Positions 25,501 through 30,899 of a stretch of DNA of 30,899 bases are shown here, one piece after another. How positions within the stretch are numbered: the first letter of the stretch is position 1; the number at the start of each line of letters is the position of its first letter. Made by a program: the position numbers and the translations under genes. Source of the DNA: CAZPDM01 sp964585305. Lineage in GTDB: Bacteria; Planctomycetota; Uabimicrobiia; Uabimicrobiales; JABWCH01. Where the stretch lies: positions 1-30,899 of the forward strand of contig CAZPDM010000053.1 in the NCBI GenBank assembly GCA_964585305.1, read 5' to 3'. The notes under the pieces are model-generated. The model saw only the letters and a program-made list of their open reading frames with translations. It was not told the origin of the DNA and did not search any database.

Positions 25501-26609
25501 TGGAAGAAGGAATAACTTCTATGGAAATTTCCGCAGAAACATCTCCACTTAATACTACAATTTGATATTTCCCTGGTCTATTTCCTGCTGTAAAAACACC
25601 ATTTTTGATGATTCCTCCTCTTGCCATCCATTGGAATTGAGTAGGAATTTCATTTCCATATTGATCTAACCCAAGTGCTGAAAATTCCATTTGCTCTCTG
25701 CATTCTAAGGTTGCTTTTCTTGGTGATACTAATATTTTAGCTACAAATAGTTTTTCAATTGTAGGTTCAGGTTTAATAGGTTCGGGTTGAGGTTTAACTG
25801 GTTCGGGTTGAGGTTTAATAGGTTCGGGTTGAGGCTTAATAGGTTCGNNNNNNNNNNNNNNNNNNNNNNNNNNNNNNNNNNNNNNNNNNNNNNNNNNNNN
25901 NNNNNNNNNNNNNNNNNNNNNNNNNNNNNNNNNNNNNNNNNNNNNNNGGTTGAGGTTTAATAGGTTCGGGTTGAGGTTTAATAGGTTCGGGTTGAGGTTT
26001 AATAGGTTCGGGTTGAGGTTTAACTGGTTCGGGTTGGGATTCAGATAAAATGTTAATTTCAGATGTGGCTTCGATTCCTTTTGGTCCCCAAGCTACTACT
26101 GTGTATTTGCCAGAAGAACTGCCAGCTTCAAAAGTCCCATCTTGTTCAATTTTTCCTCCCTTTGCTGTAGCAGATATAATTGCCCAAGCAGGTTGGAATT
26201 CTAAAATATCCCCGGAATTTCCATAAACTTTAGTTTTTAGCTGTATTTTTTCACCAACAGTAATAGAGCTTTTGTTAGGAATAATTTCAATTTTAGCAAT
26301 TTCTTGATTAGCAGAAACAGTAATTTTGGCCAATCCTAAAAGAGATTTATAACGAGCAAATACTAAATATGTTCCAGGTTCTTTAGGCACTGTATATACA
26401 TTTCCAGAAATATCTCCTTTTGATACGCTTATTTTAAATTCCCAAGGAAGAACACGCTGTACTACACCATCATCTACAACGCCTACTTTAAAGAGTACTT
26501 TTTCACCCGCTTCAACTATTGCTTCATTTGGAGTTATAACAACTTGTGGTGAGCTCCATGCTCCACAAAGATATAAAAATAATATCAAAAATATTATATT
26601 TTTTTTCAT
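22524..26609 (-). CDS. Giant secreted protein of at least eleven Ig-like modules with KPEP/KPQPEP repeat spacers (interrupted by two assembly gaps)
   Basis: The signal peptide MKKNIIFLILFLYLCGAWSS begins at ATG 26609; an in-frame ATG at 26639 lacks a ribosome site. About eleven Ig-like modules of 75-100 residues follow. Two kinds occur: type A (LPWEF... ending Y-x-AP/VP, PG-x-Y) and type B (W-x-A-x-GG-x-I, DG-x-F-x-AG, G-x-Y). Their order is A, B, KPQPEP tract, B, KPEP tract, A, B, A, B, B, B, A, B. The last 130 residues (from ISQKNGFVYG) are a helical, non-Ig domain with two copies of F-K/R-K/R-GFI-x-G. Neither LPxTG nor PEP-CTERM is present, so surface attachment is unexplained. The two N runs lie inside the repeat tracts and shift the frame as written, but repeat register fits one continuous gene. 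An adhesin or matrix role is inference. Confidence 0.8.
25011..25498 (-). repeat. 15-bp coding tandem repeat (KPEPV/KPEPI), with gap
   Basis: The plus-strand unit GGTTCAGGTTTRATG alternates with GGTTCAGGTTTTACA; these encode KPEPI and KPEPV on the minus strand. Synonymous variation (TCAGG, TCTGG, TCGGG) is present between units. The tract connects Ig modules 3 and 4 as a probable rigid Pro-rich spacer. It is broken by N at 25101-25200. Confidence 0.9.
25101..25200. other. Assembly gap (100 N) inside the KPEP tract
   Basis: A run of exactly 100 N looks like a placeholder. Repeat register (sequence stops after GGTTC and resumes at TTACA of the 15-bp unit) implies a true length of 5 plus a multiple of 15. 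Confidence 0.9.
25763..26037 (-). repeat. 21-bp coding tandem repeat (KPQPEPI/V), with gap
   Basis: The plus-strand unit GGTTCGGGTTGAGGTTTAA plus TA or CT encodes the seven-residue unit PEP(I/V)KPQ. It connects Ig modules 2 and 3. Units are almost identical in DNA, more so than in the 15-bp tract, pointing to recent expansion. It is broken by N at 25848-25947. Confidence 0.9.
25848..25947. other. Assembly gap (100 N) inside the KPQPEP tract
   Basis: A second 100-N placeholder. The unit breaks after GGTTCG and resumes with GGTTGAGG, so the true length should be a multiple of 21, possibly including zero. Confidence 0.9.
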
Positions 26610-26634
26610 ATCAAAAACGCATAGCGCGCCCTCC
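26607..26634 (-). promoter_or_regulatory. Leader mini-ORF (MRF) with strong Shine-Dalgarno before the Ig-like gene
   Basis: On the minus strand GGAGGG (26629-26634) lies six bases before ATG CGT TTT TGA (26611-26622). The TGA is one base from the ATG at 26609 that begins the signal peptide. The best ribosome site thus serves a three-codon ORF, and the large gene could be reached by reinitiation. Confidence 0.45.
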
Positions 26635-26725
26635 ATCATAATTTAAAATAGATATAGTTTTTTGCATTTTTCGCAATACATTTTGTTGATAATATAAAAA
26701 ATGATTCCTCTAACACTAAAATATA

Positions 26726-26753
26726 ATTATAGTGATATAATGCTAAAAGTCAA
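26726..26753 (-). promoter_or_regulatory. Sigma-70-type promoter of the Ig-like gene
   Basis: On the minus strand TTGACT (26748-26753) and a perfect TATAAT (26726-26731) are 16 bases apart. Transcription would start about 110 bases before the ATG at 26609. The promoter lies just outside the left end of the MITE-like copy at 26768. Confidence 0.6.
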
Positions 26754-26767
26754 ATAAACTAAATGAA

Positions 26768-26896
26768 TAGACAAAAGTTTTTGGATTAAAAAATATGTCA
26801 ACTACGTGTTTGACCTTCAACTACGAGGAATTAAACCCGCGCTGCAAATTTTTTTAGGAATGCATAATAAATTCTTAGTCTAAATACTTTTAACAA
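26768..26896. repeat. MITE-like element, copy 2
   Basis: The left end (26768-26789) differs from that of the 8541 copy by one base in 22, and similarity runs on to about 26815 and outward to AAACTAAATGAA. The right end (26875-26896) differs at two of 22 positions. The interior is shorter (129 against 163 bp) and contains GAGGAATTAAACCCGCGCTGCAA, shared with the element at 21544-21702. No coding potential is seen. It lies between the divergent Ig-like and dnaE genes. Confidence 0.7.
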
Positions 26897-27145
26897 ACCA
26901 CTTAGGAAAATTTCTATACAGAGAAAAGTTTAAAAAAATATTTAATAGTTTTTTTTAACTACTGTACTCCCTGATTGTTGGTAAAAAATGGCACCCTTCC
27001 TTAAGAAGGAAAAAAATATATAAGATTATTTTTTTGAGCTATTTATAAAACTTTTATAAAACTTTTATCATAGTTTGCTTTTCTATTTTTTTTAAGTTAT
27101 ATTTATGACTCGAAAGAATAAAAGAGGCGTTTTTAAGGGAAAAGT
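26897..27145. other. dnaE upstream region with an 11-bp direct repeat
   Basis: No gene is visible. TATAAAACTTT is repeated in tandem at 27044-27054 and 27055-27065, and a small inverted repeat TTCCTT-AAG-AAGGAA lies at 26997-27011. The -10-like TATAAA in the direct repeat lacks a convincing -35. The dnaE ribosome site AAGGGA is at 27135-27140. Confidence 0.4.
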
Positions 27146-30100
27146 ATGTTTAACCCATTTGTCCATCTTCATGTTCATAGTCACTATAGCTTATTAGACG
27201 GTGCTGCTAAATTACCTGAATTAGTCAAAACAGCAAGTGATTTTAAAATGCCTGCTATTGCTTTGACAGATCATGGAAATCTATTTGGAGCAATGGAGTT
27301 TTATGATCTTGCTAAAAAAGCTAATATAAAACCAATTATTGGGTATGAAGCATATATTGCTTATCCCAATCGTCAAACTAAAGATAAGCAATCAAGAGAA
27401 TATAGCCACATTACTCTTTTGGCCAAAAATTATCAAGGTTATAGAAATCTAATAAAACTTGCATCAGAAGCCTATCTTACAGGTTTTTATTATAGGCCAC
27501 GTATTGATAAAGAATTGCTTTTTCAGCATCATGAAGGATTGATCGTACTTTCGGGGTGTTTGCATTCTGATGTTTGCCAAAGTATTAGTAAAGGCGACAT
27601 TGCAAAAGCTGAATCTACAATTGCAGAATATCGTGATTTATTCCCTGGAGATTATTATTTAGAAATCCAAAAAAACGGTATTGAAGAACAAGATAAAGTG
27701 AATGAAGAATTGCTAAAAATGAGTCAGAGATTTAATCTACCGCTTGTTTTTACTAACGATATTCATTATCTTCATAAGGAAGATGCCAAGCCACATGATA
27801 TTTTGCTTTGTATTCAAACTGGTGCAAAATATAATGATTCCGACCGCTTCAAATTTAAAACTGATGAATTTTATATGAAATCTCCAGAAGAAATGTATGA
27901 GCAAGCTAAGTACTTTCCTCATGCTGCAGAAAATACAGTTGCTATTGCTGAAAAGGTCAATATTGAAATCCCATTAGGAAAATCGCATCTTCCTAAATAT
28001 GAATGTCCTGGAGGCAAAACTAATGAAGAGTATTTAAGGGAGCTTTGCGAAAAGGGGCTAATTGAAAGATATGGGAAAATAGATGAAGCATTACGACAAA
28101 AATTTGAGTATGAGTTTTCTACAATCTGCAATATGGGTTTTGCTCCGTATTTCTTGATTGTCTGGGATTTTATCAACTATGCACGAAGCCAAAATATTGG
28201 AGTTGGTCCAGGACGTGGATCTGCTGCAGGAAGCGTTATTTCTTATGCACTTCATATTACAAATTTAGATCCTATTCGATATGGTCTTATTTTTGAACGC
28301 TTTCTTAATGAAGGCCGCAAGGAAATGCCTGATATTGATATTGATTTTGAAACGCATCGTCGTACTGAAGTTATTGAATACGTCTCCCAAAAATATGGAA
28401 AACGCCAAGTTTGCCAAATTATTACTTTTGGAACAATGGCTGCACGTGGTGTTATTCGTGATGTTGGACGTGCTTTAGGAATGGAATTAGAAGAAGTAAG
28501 TCCCATTGCTAAAAAAGTTCCAGAAGGGCCTAAAATTACATTAGAACAAGCTCTTAAAGAAGATGATGAATTTCGTAGAGAATACGAAAATAATCCCAAA
28601 GCAAAAGAAATTATAGACATTGCCAAACGTTTGGAAGGATTAGCTCGTCAACCTGGAACACATGCTGCAGGTGTAATTATTGCTGATCAAGATATTACAG
28701 AATATTGTCCTTTGTACTATGCAAAAGAAGACAAAGATAGTAGAGAAACTATTTCTACCCAATATTCTATGGAACACATGGTCAATTTAGGGCTTTTGAA
28801 AATGGACTTTTTAGGTCTAAATACCTTAACACTTTTAGAAAAAGCTCTCAAAATGATCAAATATTCTCGTAAAGAAAACATTGATTTAGAAAAAATTCCA
28901 ACAGATGATATTAAAACTTATCGGATGCTTTCGCGTGGAGATACTAATGGTGTTTTTCAGTTAGAGTCTGACGGAATGCGGGAATTAGTTAAAAAATTAA
29001 AACCCGATCGTTTTGATGATTTGATTGCATTGGTTGCTCTTTATCGTCCAGGTCCATTAGGTAGTGGAATGGTTGATACCTTTTGTAAGTGCAAGCATGG
29101 ATTAGAACCTGTCCATTATAAACATCCCATTTTAGCTGAAATTCTTAGTGAAACTTACGGTGTCATTCTATATCAAGAGCAAGTTATGCAAATCTCTAGT
29201 AGAATGGCTGGATTTACTCTTACCCAAGCAGATAAATTACGAAAAGCAATGGGGAAGAAAAGAAAAGATATTATGGATGACTTCCGTAAAAAATTTGTTG
29301 ATGGCGCAGCTAAGTTACATAATGTTCCCGCTAATATAGCAGAAGAGGTTTTTGATTTGATGGATTATTTTTCTGGCTATGGATTTAATAAATCACATAG
29401 TGCTGCGTATGCTCTTGTTTCCTATCAAACAGCCTATCTAAAAGCTAATTATCGTAAAGAATATATGGCCGCTTTGATGAGTATTGAAAGTGAAGACTTA
29501 GAAAAAATAAATAAATATATTCATGAATGCATAGATGATGGAATCAAAGTACTTCCTCCAGATATTAACCAAAGCGAAGAATCTTTCTGGCCAACAAACG
29601 AAGGAATACGTTTTGGATTTGCTGCAATTAAAGGATTTGGAGAGAAAGCAATCCAAACAATTTTACAAACACGTAAAAAATGTGGCAAATTTAATTCTTT
29701 GTTTGATCTTTGTGAAAAAACTTTAGATAGCAAAGCTATTGACAAACGAGCTTTGGAAGCCTTAACAAAAAGTGGCAGTTTGGATTGCTTTGGTGTTCCA
29801 CGTGAACAGATTTTTGCCAGTATTGCGGATCTTTTACAACGAATGAATACCGTTAAAAAACAAAAAAAGAAAAATCAAGATGCTTTTGATTTTTCTACAG
29901 AAGAAGATTCATCCTCCGGAACCCCTAAAATTGATGCTTCATATACGAAAGATTATCCTACTTGGAGTGAACAAGAAAAACTCAACTATGAGAAAGAATC
30001 ATTAGGAATTGTTTTTGCGCATCCCGCAAAACGTTGGTTACCATACTTGCAAATGTTATCTAGCTATAAGATTTCTGAATTAGCCAAAGTTCCTAGTCAT

Positions 30101-30643
30101 ACAAATATCTCCATTGCTTGCATAGTTTCTAACATTCGAGAAATCACAATAAAAAAGGATGGAAGAAATAAAGGCCGCAAAATGGCACAACTAGTTTTTG
30201 ATGATTTTACCGGAACTTGCGCCGCTGTTTGTTTTGTCGAGCCATTTGAAAAATACAGCAAACTTTTAGTTTCCGAAGCTCTTGTTTTTGTAGAAGGAAA
30301 ATGGGAAACCCAAGCAACTAATGGAGAGATGCAACTTATTGTTGAATCGGTAACTCCTTATGAAGAGGCTCTAACTAAGCTACCAGGAAAAATTATCCTG
30401 GAATTCCAAAACCCTAGCGAAGATGAAATCACTAAAGCCCGTGATATTTGTTTTAAACTAAGCAAATCTCTTACTTCTGAAAATGCAAAATGCGCAACGT
30501 ACATCCGCATTCAACATAACCACCAGACAACCGCTATTCTTGTAAGCTCCAATTTATTTTTATCCCCTGGAAAACAATTGATTGAAAATATTGAACAAGA
30601 ACTCGGACGATCAAAATTAGCTTTTGCCGGAAAAAGACAATAA
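27146..30643 (+). CDS. dnaE: DNA polymerase III alpha subunit
   Basis: The 1165-residue protein is the replicative polymerase, of normal length for DnaE. The N-terminal PHP domain starts HLHVHSHYSLLDGAAKLPEL and keeps its His-rich metal-site residues. The palm carries GPGRGSAAGS and the catalytic PDIDIDFE (Asp396, 398, 400). RPGPLGSGM, GVILYQEQVM and GYGFNKSHSAAYA are standard DnaE segments. A helix-hairpin-helix region and an OB-fold (about 990-1080; ISIACIVSNIREITIKKDGR) follow. The C-terminal tail is ordinary. AAGGGA lies five bases before the ATG. It is transcribed alone, with a hairpin terminator region after it. Confidence 0.97.
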   Translation: MFNPFVHLHVHSHYSLLDGAAKLPELVKTASDFKMPAIALTDHGNLFGAMEFYDLAKKANIKPIIGYEAYIAYPNRQTKDKQSREYSHITLLAKNYQGYRNLIKLASEAYLTGFYYRPRIDKELLFQHHEGLIVLSGCLHSDVCQSISKGDIAKAESTIAEYRDLFPGDYYLEIQKNGIEEQDKVNEELLKMSQRFNLPLVFTNDIHYLHKEDAKPHDILLCIQTGAKYNDSDRFKFKTDEFYMKSPEEMYEQAKYFPHAAENTVAIAEKVNIEIPLGKSHLPKYECPGGKTNEEYLRELCEKGLIERYGKIDEALRQKFEYEFSTICNMGFAPYFLIVWDFINYARSQNIGVGPGRGSAAGSVISYALHITNLDPIRYGLIFERFLNEGRKEMPDIDIDFETHRRTEVIEYVSQKYGKRQVCQIITFGTMAARGVIRDVGRALGMELEEVSPIAKKVPEGPKITLEQALKEDDEFRREYENNPKAKEIIDIAKRLEGLARQPGTHAAGVIIADQDITEYCPLYYAKEDKDSRETISTQYSMEHMVNLGLLKMDFLGLNTLTLLEKALKMIKYSRKENIDLEKIPTDDIKTYRMLSRGDTNGVFQLESDGMRELVKKLKPDRFDDLIALVALYRPGPLGSGMVDTFCKCKHGLEPVHYKHPILAEILSETYGVILYQEQVMQISSRMAGFTLTQADKLRKAMGKKRKDIMDDFRKKFVDGAAKLHNVPANIAEEVFDLMDYFSGYGFNKSHSAAYALVSYQTAYLKANYRKEYMAALMSIESEDLEKINKYIHECIDDGIKVLPPDINQSEESFWPTNEGIRFGFAAIKGFGEKAIQTILQTRKKCGKFNSLFDLCEKTLDSKAIDKRALEALTKSGSLDCFGVPREQIFASIADLLQRMNTVKKQKKKNQDAFDFSTEEDSSSGTPKIDASYTKDYPTWSEQEKLNYEKESLGIVFAHPAKRWLPYLQMLSSYKISELAKVPSHTNISIACIVSNIREITIKKDGRNKGRKMAQLVFDDFTGTCAAVCFVEPFEKYSKLLVSEALVFVEGKWETQATNGEMQLIVESVTPYEEALTKLPGKIILEFQNPSEDEITKARDICFKLSKSLTSENAKCATYIRIQHNHQTTAILVSSNLFLSPGKQLIENIEQELGRSKLAFAGKRQ

Positions 30644-30652
30644 TGTCAATCA

Positions 30653-30702
30653 CCCCTTGACTAAAGATCAAGGGGCTTGGAAAACTAACCCCCAAGCCTT
30701 TT
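30653..30702 (+). terminator. Terminator region of dnaE with two competing hairpins
   Basis: CCCCTTGA (30653-30660) pairs with TCAAGGGG (30668-30675). The downstream GGCTTGG (30674-30680) pairs with CCAAGCC (30692-30698), followed by TTTT. The two stems share bases 30674-30675, so they cannot form fully together. The second, with its T-run, is the better terminator. Confidence 0.6.
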
Positions 30703-30714
30703 GAGTTAGACAAG

Positions 30715-30831
30715 AACAATCTGAAATAGATTGTTAGTTGATTAGTCTAAGTAAGATAGATATCTTACTACATTGTTTACAAGGCACCATGGGATGCTCC
30801 GTAGTGTAACACTACATAGTGTTACACTACG
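30715..30831. repeat. Cluster of three inverted repeats downstream of dnaE
   Basis: AACAATCT (30715-30722) pairs with AGATTGTT (30728-30735). AGTAAGATA (30750-30758) pairs with TATCTTACT (30761-30769). A 15-bp pair lies at 30800-30814 and 30817-30831 (CGTAGTGTAACACTA) with only CA between the arms. The last is long and near-palindromic, more like a protein-binding or cruciform site than an ordinary terminator. Confidence 0.65.
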
Positions 30832-30861
30832 TGATACTAGTCATTAAAAAGTCTGATTTTT

Positions 30862-30899
30862 CTATTTCGACAATGGAGGTTGATATAGATCATCTTCAT
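30862..30899 (-). CDS. Possible C-terminus of a minus-strand gene
   Basis: Reading the minus strand from the window edge, one frame gives EDDLYQPPLSK and then TAG at 30862-30864. The composition looks like a protein end, but only 11 codons are visible. Another frame stays open to a TAG at 30837-30839 (reads MKMIYINLHC...), so the frame is uncertain. Confidence 0.3.
   Translation of the reverse strand, partial: EDDLYQPPLSK

Noticed and set aside
25011..26037. Regularly spaced short repeats resembling a CRISPR array
   Set aside because: Units are contiguous 15- and 21-bp coding repeats with no unique spacers and no cas genes.
20741..26609. PEP-rich repeats of the Ig-like protein as PEP-CTERM signals
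   Set aside because: The KPEP tracts are internal and not followed by a hydrophobic helix and basic tail. Only the 20741-21481 protein has a genuine PEP-CTERM end.
26640..27145. Possible origin of replication near dnaE
   Set aside because: The region is AT-rich with short direct repeats, but no DnaA-box cluster is visible and dnaA or dnaN is absent.
30840..30899. Twenty-codon minus-strand ORF beginning MKMIYINLHC at the window edge
   Set aside because: No ribosome site can be seen and a neighbouring frame gives a more protein-like ending; it is mentioned only with the partial CDS.

Overview
The window is AT-rich (by eye about one third G+C) bacterial chromosomal DNA using the standard code. 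A protein with a PEP-CTERM sorting tail, HflK/HflC-type SPFH proteins and UDP-glucuronate decarboxylase point to a Gram-negative cell envelope. The mix of a short sigma-70 factor, a Ser/Thr protein kinase, giant Ig-like surface proteins and a P-type ATPase/SPFH operon suggests the PVC/Planctomycetes neighbourhood. That placement is an inference from gene content only; there is no rRNA or other phylogenetic marker beyond dnaE, rlmN and the sigma factor.

Layout. Positions 1-59 hold the start of a minus-strand gene that leaves the window. At 218-2252 a glycosyltransferase/GtrA fusion and UDP-xylose synthase form a two-gene plus-strand operon ending at a bidirectional terminator. From 8495 back to 2291 runs a tight minus-strand operon: a 7-TM protein fused to an SPFH/HflK domain with a His-rich insert, an HflC-like protein, a third SPFH protein, and a heavy-metal-type P-type ATPase with a CPS motif. 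No FtsH is present, so the operon looks like an SPFH scaffold built around a metal pump. It is the strongest candidate here for an undescribed system. Next come an orphan ABC-2 permease, an M28 peptidase, a sigma-70 factor whose only plausible full-length start is ATT, and a protein kinase. A minus-strand group of glycosyltransferase, rlmN and NUDIX hydrolase follows, then an OFA-family MFS transporter and a YkgJ-type Cys-cluster protein. A CorA-like transporter with SMN in place of GMN is divergent from these and convergent with aroE.

From 20741 to 26639 the DNA is surface-related: a PEP-CTERM protein, a degenerate macro-domain-like protein, and a very large secreted protein of at least eleven Ig-like modules. 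The modules are separated by Lys-Pro-Glu-Pro-type tandem repeats that contain two 100-N assembly gaps. Repeat register on both sides of each gap is consistent with one continuous gene. dnaE (27146-30643) follows on the plus strand, then a 200-bp stretch packed with inverted repeats, and possibly the end of a minus-strand gene at the window edge.

Three intergenic spaces (8541-8703, 21544-21702, 26768-26896) carry short elements bounded by inverted repeats. Two are clearly related copies of a MITE-like family; the third shares only a core sequence. Short leader mini-ORFs with good Shine-Dalgarno sites sit directly before the starts of both the sigma factor and the Ig-like protein. No tRNA, rRNA, CRISPR array or transposase gene was found.
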